A stretch of DNA of 16,319 nt from CBFGRV01 sp965651265. Lineage in GTDB: Bacteria; Bacteroidota; Rhodothermia; Rhodothermales; VXPQ01. The stretch lies in the NCBI GenBank assembly GCA_965651265.1, contig CBFGRV010000063.1, forward strand, positions 1 to 16,319. The letters run 5' to 3'. Below the pieces are notes generated by a model. That model was given only the letters and a program-made list of their open reading frames with translations, ran no database searches and was not told the DNA's origin. Below are positions 1-6,935 of this stretch, in pieces. Each line of letters begins with the position of its first letter. Within the stretch, counting starts at the first letter, position 1. Made by a program: the position numbers and the translations under genes.

Positions 1-2017
1 ACAACCGCCACGTTGCCACCATCGAGACGTTCGGGATGATCTTGCGATCGCCGCTCCGGCTGGCGGCCCGGATCCGCGAAGCATCGTCCTCGGGCAGGTC
101 GCCGTAGAGCCTCCGACGGACGTGCTGTACGTTCAGCCATCCGTCGATGCGCAAGGTGGTCAAACCGCGTACGGGCCATGTAATGGAGCACGTAGGGCCG
201 ATCTGCTCGATCCATGTGCGACCCGCACGCGTGATGCTGGTCCGGATGACCGCACCGCTCTCATCGAGCCGCACCATCCTGTCTTCATCGAGGGCCGCAT
301 ACCGGACGGTCGTAGCGCGATCGAAATCGCTTCGGATGTACGCCCGGGCGCCGATCATCGCGATGAGGCCGCTACGCGTCTGCACCTGAAGCCCGATCCA
401 CCCGCTGTAGGTACGCAGCGTGTCGAATGGTATCTCGGCAAATTCATCCCAGAGCAGCCGGCCCAGATGTAGGTCGCTGAAGCTGCCCTCGCCGAAGAGC
501 GTGACGCCGCCGCCGAAGCCGTGCTCCAGCGCGGCCTCGTAGCGGAGTTCGCGCGCGGATTGGTCGGGCGAACGGCGACCCGGAAGCGTGAAATCGTGCA
601 CCGTATAGGTGGCGCGTATCTCCGACCCGACGCGCACGCGGGTACGCTCCGATGGCCTCCAATGCAGCGCCGGACGCAGCCGCAGCGACCGCCGGATGTT
701 GTTCTCTGCGGACCGCGTCGAGTTCAGGTAGACGGTGTGATAGTACGTGCCCAGCAGGCGCGCCTCGGCCGTCAGATACCGGCTCAGGCGCATCTGCGCG
801 CCGAATTCGCCCGTGTGATACAGCTCGTCGCGGTCGTCAAGGTTCAGCTCCGGCGTATCGTGGCGGAGGATGGAGCTCGAGCCGTTGAAATCCAAGACGA
901 ACCGCCCGACCGCCGCACGCCCCTCCGCGTGCAGCCCGAACAGGCCGTCGTCGTAGTCCGCCTGGCGTAGCAGGTTCGTTTTCTGCGATGCCTGCGCCGT
1001 GGGGAGATCCTCTCGGTTCGTCAGCCGGCGACGCTCCACTTCGGCCCCAGCCTCGGCGGCGATCTGAAACATCACGTTCCCCTGATCGGGCGAGCCGTAC
1101 ATCAACCCGACCCGGCCGTCCACGGCGCGCCGGTTGAATGCCGTATCAAAAAATAGGGCATCCTCCGGAGCGCGCAGGGTGCGGATGAACCGGTTGTTCG
1201 CGCCGACATCCACCCGGCCTATCACGCGAAATCGCCGGAAAAGGGGGGCCTCGGTCTCCAGGCCCACGCGAAGCGTATCGCTGGCCGTTGCTTCGACGGT
1301 CTCCGACAACCGATCCGTCGGCTCGGTCCGGTTCAGGAAGGATACGGCCTGGTAGGCATCGCGGCGGTAATTGCTGTACGAGATGTCGGTCGCGATGCGC
1401 ACCTCATCGAATCGCCGCTGCACGGCGCCGTCGAGCTGGATGCCTCGCCCCCGACGCGGGTTGATGATCTGGTACGATCCCGATCCACCAAACCGAAGCC
1501 GGTACTCGTTGATGGGCGCCGGCGTCCAGGCGGCGCGCATCCCGAACGCCGGCCCCATATCCAACCTCAGCGGGGGCTCTCCGGCGACGCTCACTCCGGG
1601 CCTGCGGTCCCACGCCATCCCGATCGCCGGCTCCACGGTCACGCCCGGCTGCGGGGCGTACCGCACTCCGCCATAGATCTCCTGGCTGAAAACGCGGCTC
1701 TGGCTGAACCAGAGCGAACGCCCGCGCACCACCGCGCCGAAAGGACCCGGGGCATCCCGAAGGATGCGCCACGAGAGCTGGTTCTCATCCCGAAAGCTCA
1801 GCCGATCGCTGAACAGCACGAAAGCATCCGACGTGAAGCGATTGTCGATGTCGATGGACCAGCCGCCGAATCGTTTCGAGATAAGGGCGACGCCGGTCCA
1901 CCGGTACCGGTTCACGTCCCGCTCGAAGCCCGTTTCGACCTGCGTCTGCGCCTCCGCACGAACCGAAACCAGCATCAAGGCCGCCGCTCCGACAAAAACG
2001 AGGAATCGTACGGGCAT
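1..2017 (-). CDS. Large exported protein, probable outer-membrane beta-barrel (partial, runs off left edge)
   Basis: The minus-strand frame is open without interruption from the ATG at 2017-2015 to the window edge: 672 complete codons, C-terminus missing. I checked every triplet for stops. The N-terminus is a classic signal peptide: a short Arg-containing start, a hydrophobic core (FLVFVGAAALMLVSV) and a probable cleavage after AEA near residue 23. The rest has alternating polar and aromatic/hydrophobic residues rich in Arg, Gly, Tyr and Trp, with many short turns. Examples are RVRVGSEIRATYTVHDFTL and RYLTAEARLLGTYYHTVYL. That pattern is typical of long transmembrane beta-strands, so I infer an outer-membrane barrel. 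I recognise no TonB box, plug domain or named family. It starts 15 bp after the HIT gene stop in the same frame and probably shares its transcript. No Shine-Dalgarno is visible. A surface or periplasmic beta-sheet protein remains possible. Confidence 0.75.
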   Translation of the reverse strand, partial: MPVRFLVFVGAAALMLVSVRAEAQTQVETGFERDVNRYRWTGVALISKRFGGWSIDIDNRFTSDAFVLFSDRLSFRDENQLSWRILRDAPGPFGAVVRGRSLWFSQSRVFSQEIYGGVRYAPQPGVTVEPAIGMAWDRRPGVSVAGEPPLRLDMGPAFGMRAAWTPAPINEYRLRFGGSGSYQIINPRRGRGIQLDGAVQRRFDEVRIATDISYSNYRRDAYQAVSFLNRTEPTDRLSETVEATASDTLRVGLETEAPLFRRFRVIGRVDVGANNRFIRTLRAPEDALFFDTAFNRRAVDGRVGLMYGSPDQGNVMFQIAAEAGAEVERRRLTNREDLPTAQASQKTNLLRQADYDDGLFGLHAEGRAAVGRFVLDFNGSSSILRHDTPELNLDDRDELYHTGEFGAQMRLSRYLTAEARLLGTYYHTVYLNSTRSAENNIRRSLRLRPALHWRPSERTRVRVGSEIRATYTVHDFTLPGRRSPDQSARELRYEAALEHGFGGGVTLFGEGSFSDLHLGRLLWDEFAEIPFDTLRTYSGWIGLQVQTRSGLIAMIGARAYIRSDFDRATTVRYAALDEDRMVRLDESGAVIRTSITRAGRTWIEQIGPTCSITWPVRGLTTLRIDGWLNVQHVRRRLYGDLPEDDASRIRAASRSGDRKIIPNVSMVATWRL

Positions 2018-2032
2018 GGCCTGGAGGTGCGC

Positions 2033-2380
2033 TCACCCCGGCGGCCACGCCATGTTGCGCCCGCCGAGCAAGTGAAGATGGAGATGATCGACAGTCTGGC
2101 CCGCCGCCGGCCCGCAGTTGAAGACGGTCCGATATCCGCTACGCAGCCCCTCCCGTGCGGCAAGTTCCTTCGCGACGATGAACAGATGTCCCACGAGTGG
2201 CTCGTCCTCGCGCGTCAGGTCGTCCATGCTCGGGATCGGCTTCCGCGGCACGATCAGGATGTGCGTGGGCGCCTGCGGATTGATGTCCCGAAAGGCGAAG
2301 CAAAGATCGTCCTCATACACCATGTCGGCCGGCACATCTCCATCCGCGATCTTCTCAAATAGCGTGCGTTCGTCCGCCAT
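2033..2380 (-). CDS. HIT-family (histidine triad) nucleotide hydrolase, Hint-like
   Basis: This 115-residue protein has the diagnostic His triad VDHLHLHLLGG near its end (residues 98-108), with H99, H101 and H103; the middle His is the expected nucleophile. The usual HIT order is present: an N-terminal helix (LFEKIADGDVPADMVYEDD), a central strand block (CFAFRDINPQAPTHILIVPRKPI), and the GYRTVFNCGPAAGQTVDHLHLH segment. Hint-type members hydrolyse purine nucleoside phosphoramidates and related adenylates in the cytoplasm; the true substrate here cannot be read from sequence. The frame stays open upstream to 2449, but I chose the ATG at 2380 because it gives the normal family N-terminus (MADERTLFEKI) and because a good promoter lies at 2436-2463. 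The large barrel gene follows 15 bp downstream. Confidence 0.93.
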   Translation of the reverse strand: MADERTLFEKIADGDVPADMVYEDDLCFAFRDINPQAPTHILIVPRKPIPSMDDLTREDEPLVGHLFIVAKELAAREGLRSGYRTVFNCGPAAGQTVDHLHLHLLGGRNMAWPPG

Positions 2381-2435
2381 CGTACACGTGCATTCTGACT
2401 CGTTGGGGGCGACGTTCCGTAACAGGAGGGGAGGG

Positions 2436-2463
2436 AATATAACGAACAATGGACTCGGTTCAA
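2436..2463 (-). promoter_or_regulatory. Putative sigma70-like promoter for the HIT gene
   Basis: Read on the minus strand, TTGAAC (2463-2458) is followed after 16 bp by TATATT (2441-2436). This is four of six and five of six matches to the housekeeping boxes. Transcription would start near 2429, about 50 nt before the HIT start codon. The -35 box lies just 11 bp from the heptamer array at 2475. Only the position and the boxes support it. Confidence 0.4.
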
Positions 2464-2474
2464 CGGTTGGAGGA

Positions 2475-2578
2475 GGGGATGGGAGATGGGAGGTCAGATG
2501 TCTGAGGTCGGAGGTCAGATGTCGGAGGTCAGATGTCTGAGGTCCGAGTCAGAGGTCGGGGGACGGGAGACGGGGGAG
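2475..2578. repeat. Degenerate heptamer tandem repeat, consensus near NGAGGTC / AGATGTC
   Basis: About 15 consecutive 7-bp units. The clear core (2489-2557) alternates GGAGGTC, AGATGTC and TGAGGTC and contains one 6-bp unit at 2545-2550. The right-hand units (2558-2578) drift to GGGGGAC and GGGAGAC, and the left-hand units (2475-2488) to GGGGATG and GGAGATG. The strict 7-bp phase shows slippage-type growth. Similar short heptamer arrays (STRR) are known from intergenic DNA of cyanobacteria; any function here is unknown. Confidence 0.85.
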
Positions 2579-2653
2579 AGCCGGTCAAACTCCGAGCGCT
2601 TGGAATGAAGCTTGCTTCTGTTCACACATTGTATCGTTCTGTTCCTGGTTCAA

Positions 2654-2688
2654 CAACCAGCAACAAGTAACCAGCAACCAGTAACCGT
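2654..2688. repeat. Short heptamer tandem repeat, consensus YAACCAG
   Basis: Four full 7-bp units (CAACCAG, CAACAAG, TAACCAG, CAACCAG) and a partial fifth (TAACCGT) end 4 bp before the ATG at 2692. The repeat occupies the place where a ribosome binding site would lie, so it forms the untranslated leader of the PTPS gene. Its unit is unrelated to that of the array 75 bp upstream, although the period is the same. Confidence 0.8.
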
Positions 2689-2691
2689 TTC

Positions 2692-3102
2692 ATGTCAATT
2701 CACGTTACCCGCAAGGTCCACTTCAACGCCGCCCACCGGCTCCACAATCCGAACAAATCGGATGAGTGGAATCGCGAGACGTACGGCGTGTGCAACAACC
2801 CGAACTGGCATGGACACAACTACATCCTCGAGGTGACCGTCGCGGGCGATCCCGACCCCGAAACGGGATTCGTAGTGGATCTGGTCGATCTGAAGCGGAT
2901 CATCAACGAGTGTGTGGTCTCACGATGCGACCATCGCAACCTGAACGTGGATGTCGACTTCATGCAAGGCATCATTCCGTCCACCGAGAACTTCGCCATC
3001 GCGATCTGGAACGAGCTGAAGGGTGCCATTCCCAACGGCCGCCTCCACAAGGTGCGCCTGGTGGAAACGGACAACAACTCAGTCGAATACTACGGGGATT
3101 GA
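2692..3102 (+). CDS. 6-pyruvoyl-tetrahydropterin synthase family enzyme (eukaryote-like PTPS; QueD homologue)
   Basis: The 136-residue length fits the family. Zinc ligands are H15 (in FNAAH), H40 and H42 (in WHGHNY). The catalytic Cys is C34 in GVCNNPNWHGHNY, the Asp-His pair is D80-H81 in DHRNLN, and the pterin-anchoring Glu is E125 in VETDNN. The CNNPN-GHN segment and the ETDNN ending look like animal PTPS rather than like E. coli QueD. PTPS converts 7,8-dihydroneopterin triphosphate into 6-pyruvoyl-tetrahydropterin; QueD homologues make the queuosine precursor 6-carboxy-tetrahydropterin. GTP cyclohydrolase I and a dehydrogenase follow directly and no queC or queE is in view, so I favour the biopterin role by inference. 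There is no Shine-Dalgarno; the start is set by the conserved N-terminus. Confidence 0.9.
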   Translation: MSIHVTRKVHFNAAHRLHNPNKSDEWNRETYGVCNNPNWHGHNYILEVTVAGDPDPETGFVVDLVDLKRIINECVVSRCDHRNLNVDVDFMQGIIPSTENFAIAIWNELKGAIPNGRLHKVRLVETDNNSVEYYGD

Positions 3103-3192
3103 CCCCGCCGGCCGGCCCGACCGTACGTAACAACGTATCCCGGCCGCGCATCAGAGGTCACCATCTAAAATGAACCTCCCTTCATCATCGAT

Positions 3193-3879
3193 ATGAGTCG
3201 AAAACACGGAACGTCTGACCCCTCCACCGGCAAGGAAACGCTCGACGCCGATTTTGCCGCGAACGGTTCGATAGACTACGACGACCCTATCCAGTATCAA
3301 CGGCAGGATCTCTATCGGGAGGAAACGACCCGCGAGATCGCGGATCACGTGGCTGAGATCATCGGCCTGCTCGGAGAGGATGTCGAACGCGAGGGCCTCG
3401 TGAAGACGCCCGAGCGCGTGGCCAAGGCCTATCAGTTTCTCACGCACGGCTACGGCCTCGACCCGGAAGCCATCCTCATGTCGGCCATCTTCGATGAGGA
3501 CTACAGCGAGATGATCCTCGTTAAGGACATCGAGGTCTACTCGCTCTGCGAGCACCACATGCTGCCGTTTTTCGGGAAGGCGCACGTTGCCTACATCCCG
3601 AACGGCAAGATCGTCGGATTGAGCAAGATTCCGCGCGTGGTGGATGTATTCGCGCGCCGGCTACAGGTGCAGGAGCGGCTCACCCTGCAGATCCGGGACG
3701 CCATCTCCGAGGTGCTTCGGCCGCTCGGCGTGGCCGTCGTCATCGAAGCGGCGCACCTCTGCATGATGATGCGCGGGGCCGAAAAGCAGAACTCGATCAC
3801 GACCACCAGCGCTATGAGCGGCGAGTTCATGAAGCCCGCCACGCGCGCCGAGTTCATGCGGCTGATCAACTCCGGCTGA
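3193..3879 (+). CDS. folE: GTP cyclohydrolase I
   Basis: Converts GTP to 7,8-dihydroneopterin triphosphate, the entry step of folate and biopterin synthesis. The 228-residue protein carries all hallmarks. SLCEHHMLPFFG holds C119, H121 and H122; AHLCMMMRG holds H188 and C190. The zinc ligands by homology with E. coli FolE are C119, H122 and C190. KIVGLSKIPRVVDVFARRLQVQERLT and the QNSITTTSAMSG segment follow the family order. The first 40 residues are a polar, acidic, probably disordered extension (SDPSTGKETLDADFAANG); the folded enzyme starts near YREETTREIADHV. The gene lies 90 bp after PTPS and its stop is 1 bp before the next ATG, so it is clearly coupled to the dehydrogenase. The ATG at 3193 has no visible ribosome binding site; a start further inside the disordered tail cannot be excluded. 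Confidence 0.97.
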   Translation: MSRKHGTSDPSTGKETLDADFAANGSIDYDDPIQYQRQDLYREETTREIADHVAEIIGLLGEDVEREGLVKTPERVAKAYQFLTHGYGLDPEAILMSAIFDEDYSEMILVKDIEVYSLCEHHMLPFFGKAHVAYIPNGKIVGLSKIPRVVDVFARRLQVQERLTLQIRDAISEVLRPLGVAVVIEAAHLCMMMRGAEKQNSITTTSAMSGEFMKPATRAEFMRLINSG

Positions 3880-3880
3880 G

Positions 3881-4582
3881 ATGCCGCTCGTTCTCATCAC
3901 GGGTGCGAGCCACGGGATCGGCCGTGCCGTGGCCGCGGCATTCGCGGAGGAGGAGGGAGCTCGGCTCGCTCTCGTTTCGCGCAATGAATCGCTGCTCGAG
4001 GAGACGCGACGGATCTGCCGCGAGCGCGGCGCGGATGCGGAGTTCTTCCTCTGCGACGTGACCGACGAGGGCGAGGTCGGCGAGATGGCCGCCGCGGTCC
4101 TTGAGCGATGGGGCGTTCCCGATGTCGTCGTCAACAACGCGGGCAGCTTCGAGCCCGGCGGCCTGCGCACCATGACGGTTGAGACGTTTCGTGCGCAGAT
4201 CGAATCCAACCTCACGAGCGCCTTCATCGTCTCTCATGCCTTCCTGAACGAGATGATGGATCGGCGCAGCGGGCATCTCTTCTACATGTGCTCGGTGGCC
4301 TCCATCCATGCTTACCCGCGAGGGGTGGCCTACGGCGCGGCAAAGCACGGCCTACTTGGCCTCGCCCGAGCCGTCCGCGAAGAGACCAGGGAGCACGGCG
4401 TCCGCGTGACGGCCGTCCTCCCGGGCGCCACGTACACCCGAAGCTGGTCGGGAAGCGGCCTTCCGGAGGAGCGCTTCATGCCGGCCGAGGACGTGGGGCG
4501 TGTGGTGGTCGATGCCTACAGGCTGAGCGGGCGGAGCGTCGTCGAGGAAATTCTCCTGCGGCCGCAGCTCGGCGACATCTAG
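3881..4582 (+). CDS. Short-chain dehydrogenase/reductase, candidate sepiapterin (6-pyruvoyl-tetrahydropterin) reductase
   Basis: This 233-residue classical SDR has the dinucleotide-binding TGASHGIG (7-14), CDV (58-60), NNAG (85-88), the catalytic Asn N110, the Ser at S138 (CSVAS) and YGAAK with Y151 and K155. The Arg in SRNES (R34), just after the second strand, favours NADP(H). It begins 1 bp after folE (TGA, one G, ATG) and is therefore translationally coupled to it. SDR sequences alone do not reveal substrate, and many similar proteins are listed simply as oxidoreductases. The context with PTPS and GTP cyclohydrolase I makes a sepiapterin reductase-type role the best inference: it would finish tetrahydrobiopterin with NADPH. 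A fatty-acid or sugar ketoreductase is the alternative. Its TAG stop overlaps the stop of the opposing channel gene. Confidence 0.9.
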   Translation: MPLVLITGASHGIGRAVAAAFAEEEGARLALVSRNESLLEETRRICRERGADAEFFLCDVTDEGEVGEMAAAVLERWGVPDVVVNNAGSFEPGGLRTMTVETFRAQIESNLTSAFIVSHAFLNEMMDRRSGHLFYMCSVASIHAYPRGVAYGAAKHGLLGLARAVREETREHGVRVTAVLPGATYTRSWSGSGLPEERFMPAEDVGRVVVDAYRLSGRSVVEEILLRPQLGDI

Positions 4583-5409
4583 GCAGATCGGTAGGTCACC
4601 GTCACCATCCAGTCCGCATAGTCCGGATGGGAGGCCCGAAGCACGGTGAGCACGCGCTGCCGATACGTGGTCTCGATGATGCTTCCCTGGCCAGGCCACA
4701 GCTTGAACTTCATCCGGATGTATTGCCAGGAGCCTCCCTCCGCCTGGCGCGTCCCCATAGATTCGGGATCCTCCAGGATGATGGCGGGGAACTGATGACG
4801 CATCCCGCGTGCGATCCGCTCGACGAGCTCGACCACCTCCTGAATCTGCGCACCGGCGGGGATCTGGACATCCACATACGCCCGCACGTATCCCCGCCGA
4901 TAGCGGTTGATCAGCGTGATATTTCGATTCGGGATGTTCACTTTCTGATCGTGGAAGTTCAGCAGCGTCGTGAAGCGGAGCCCCACGCGCTGTACGCGCC
5001 CGGTCTGGCCGGAGATGTCGACCATGTCGCCCACGTTGAGCAGGTCCGTGAAGATGAGCGTGAGGCCGACCACCACATCCTGAACGAAGCCCTGAAGCCC
5101 GAATCCTACGGCCAGGCCGATCACGGAAGCGCTCGCGACGTAGGTCGTAAGGTCGACGCCTAGCTCGCTCAGGATGAGGCCGATGGCCGCGAAGTAGATG
5201 GTAAAGGTTGCAGCACTCACGAAGATCGTCGTGAGGGTGGCGAACTTTGGATTCTGTCGCCAGAGCTGCTCGCGGCTGGTTGCCGTGCCGATCAGGAACC
5301 GCTCCGACAGGGATCGCAGACCGCGGACCGCGAAGTGCGCGATCACGGCGATCAGGACGATGGCAAGAATGCGGAGCTCCTGGGGAAGTGCTTCGAGGAA
5401 TCCCATCAT
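4579..5409 (-). CDS. MscS-family mechanosensitive ion channel
   Basis: This 276-residue inner-membrane protein is close in length to E. coli MscS. Hydrophobic segments lie at about residues 12-31, 57-81 and 88-125. The third is the pore helix, with the small-residue pattern ASASVIGLAVGFGLQGFVQDVVVGL typical of MscS TM3. It is followed by the beta domain (VGDMVDISGQTGRVQRVGLRFT) and the signature IPNRNI (159-164), then an alpha/beta C-terminal domain. Such channels open on membrane tension and release solutes during osmotic downshock. The start ATG at 5409 overlaps the stop of the upstream nicotinate phosphoribosyltransferase as ATGA, so the pair is translationally coupled; a second ATG follows immediately at 5406. 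The gene ends convergently with the dehydrogenase, sharing CTAG. Confidence 0.95.
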   Translation of the reverse strand: MMGFLEALPQELRILAIVLIAVIAHFAVRGLRSLSERFLIGTATSREQLWRQNPKFATLTTIFVSAATFTIYFAAIGLILSELGVDLTTYVASASVIGLAVGFGLQGFVQDVVVGLTLIFTDLLNVGDMVDISGQTGRVQRVGLRFTTLLNFHDQKVNIPNRNITLINRYRRGYVRAYVDVQIPAGAQIQEVVELVERIARGMRHQFPAIILEDPESMGTRQAEGGSWQYIRMKFKLWPGQGSIIETTYRQRVLTVLRASHPDYADWMVTVTYRSA

Positions 5410-6770
5410 CCTTCCATGGCTGCCAGGCTCGCGCGCGTTTCGTCGAGGCGGCGCTGGAGGGCGTTGCTCAGCCGGACCTCGTAGGGTTGGGATGCGACTT
5501 CCAGCGCCAGCAGGCGCTCGGGCAGTCTCGACTGGGCCTCGGTGGCGTATCGTCGCGCCTCCTCGAGGCCTCGGCGCCCCGCCTCGGTGCGCTCGCCACC
5601 CTGCATCACCAACTCGAGGAGCGGATCGCCTTCGTGCGGCTCGTCGTGAGTGGCGATGACGTCGTAAGCGGCCTGGTCGTCCTCGAACATCCGATAGACC
5701 TGTTTCCGTCCGGGGAGATTCGACTTCGCGGATGACAGCTTCATGCGCGGACGGCCCGCGTACTCCGCGAGCTTGTAGGCGCTGTCGAGGTACGGCTGAT
5801 CTGCTACGGTGCCCATCCGCGTGCCGACGCCGAACCCGTCGATGGGGGCGCCGCCGTCGAGTAGCTCGACGATCCGGAACTCGTCGAGGCTCCCGCTCGC
5901 GACGATCTGCACGCGCTGGAGCCCGGCCTCATCCAGAACGGCGCGCGCCTCACGGGCCAGCGCACCGAGGTCGCCCGAATCCAGCCGGATGCCGGTGACC
6001 CGGAAGGCATCCCCCAGCTCGCGCGCCAGCTCGACGACGCGGCGCACGCCCTCGATGGTGTCGTAGGTGTCGACGAGGAGGATGGTGGATGGAAACACGC
6101 CCGAAAAGGCCCGGAAAGCCTCCATCTCGGAATCATGCGCTTCGATGTAGCTGTGTGCCATCGTGCCGGAGACCGGAATCCCATAGATCTGACCGGCCAA
6201 AACGTGCGAGGTCGAATCGAGGCCGGCCACGTAGAAGGCGCGAGCGCCCTTCAGCGCGGCATCGGCGGCGTGCATGCGCCGCATCCCGAAATCGGCCACC
6301 ATTCGATCCCCCGCCGCACGCCGCACGCGGGCCGCCTTCGTGGCCAGGTTGGTCTGGAACGTGATCTGGTTCAGGAGGAACGTCTCGACGAGCTGCGCCT
6401 GCCCGATCGGCGCCACGACCTCGACCAGGGGCTCATTCTCGAACACCGGCGTGCCCTCACGCACGGCGTAGACGTCGCCCTCGAAGCGGAAATCCCGCAG
6501 ATAGTCCAGAAAGGCAGCATCGAAGCGTCCCAGGCGCCTCAGATACGCGATGGCCTCGTCCGAAAATCGCAATGCCTCCAGGTACTCGAGCACCGTCTCG
6601 AGCCCGCAGGCCAGAAGGTAATTCCGCTTCCCAAGGCGCCTGACGAAGAGATCGAACACCGCCGGCTCGTCCATCTCTTCCATGAAGTACGCCTGCAGCA
6701 TGGTGAGCTGGTACAGATCGGTGAAGAGCGCAACGTTCTCTAGATCGACCCAGTCTCGTGACGTCGACAT
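5406..6770 (-). CDS. pncB: Nicotinate phosphoribosyltransferase (NAD salvage)
   Basis: This 454-residue enzyme converts nicotinate and PRPP to nicotinate mononucleotide, usually with ATP hydrolysis, in the Preiss-Handler NAD salvage route. Seen in order: FTDLYQLTM (16-24), FDLFVRRLGKRNYLLACGLE (39-58), EPLVEVVAPI (113-122), FQTNLATKAARVRRAA (138-153), GTMAHSYIEAH (202-212, where H206 is the probable phosphorylated His), TGIRLDSGDLGAL (259-271) and GFGVGTRMG (312-320). All are family signatures. The frame is open upstream to 6899, but the extra 43 residues are low-quality sequence, and MSTSRDWVDLENVALFTDLYQLTM is the normal N-terminus, so I start at 6770. The stop overlaps the MscS gene by 4 bp. 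The 165 bp upstream to algH should contain a promoter, which I could not identify with confidence. Confidence 0.95.
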   Translation of the reverse strand: MSTSRDWVDLENVALFTDLYQLTMLQAYFMEEMDEPAVFDLFVRRLGKRNYLLACGLETVLEYLEALRFSDEAIAYLRRLGRFDAAFLDYLRDFRFEGDVYAVREGTPVFENEPLVEVVAPIGQAQLVETFLLNQITFQTNLATKAARVRRAAGDRMVADFGMRRMHAADAALKGARAFYVAGLDSTSHVLAGQIYGIPVSGTMAHSYIEAHDSEMEAFRAFSGVFPSTILLVDTYDTIEGVRRVVELARELGDAFRVTGIRLDSGDLGALAREARAVLDEAGLQRVQIVASGSLDEFRIVELLDGGAPIDGFGVGTRMGTVADQPYLDSAYKLAEYAGRPRMKLSSAKSNLPGRKQVYRMFEDDQAAYDVIATHDEPHEGDPLLELVMQGGERTEAGRRGLEEARRYATEAQSRLPERLLALEVASQPYEVRLSNALQRRLDETRASLAAMEG

Positions 6771-6935
6771 CTCGCTCGTGTTCAAGTAGTTCGACTCGCT
6801 TCCCGCTGCGGGCCGTTTGAAACGATTCCGCAACCCGGTCCGGCGGACGGAAAACAAGATAGAAGCCAGTCCTCCAATATTGCACGATTCCGGAGGCACT
6901 GTGCGACCAAACGGGGTCCGACTTCGAGGAGTCCG

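Larger units (their letters stand above)
2381..2691. other. Intergenic region between divergent HIT and PTPS genes, with two heptamer arrays
   Basis: This 311-bp spacer separates two divergent genes. It contains the likely HIT promoter, a purine-rich degenerate 7-bp array (2475-2578) and a short YAACCAG array (2654-2688) directly before the next start codon. Between the arrays, at about 2580-2653, the sequence is more AT-rich and should hold the promoter for the plus-strand pterin genes, but I could not identify convincing boxes. I see no credible small gene here. Confidence 0.7.

Noticed and set aside
122..970. Long plus-strand open frames opposite the large barrel gene
   Set aside because: They are Arg/Pro-rich, lack recognisable motifs, and mirror a minus-strand frame that has a signal peptide and natural beta-strand composition.
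2475..2688. CRISPR array
   Set aside because: The repeats are 7 bp with no spacers between units and no cas genes nearby.
2692..3102. Naming the pterin synthase queD
   Set aside because: The family allows it, but the Cys and Asp-His segments look more like animal PTPS and the neighbours fit biopterin synthesis; I left the symbol empty.
4288..5163. Plus-strand open frame of 291 codons across the SDR/MscS junction
   Set aside because: It is out of frame with the SDR and antisense to MscS; both real genes have full family motifs, and this frame is Arg/His/Pro-rich noise.
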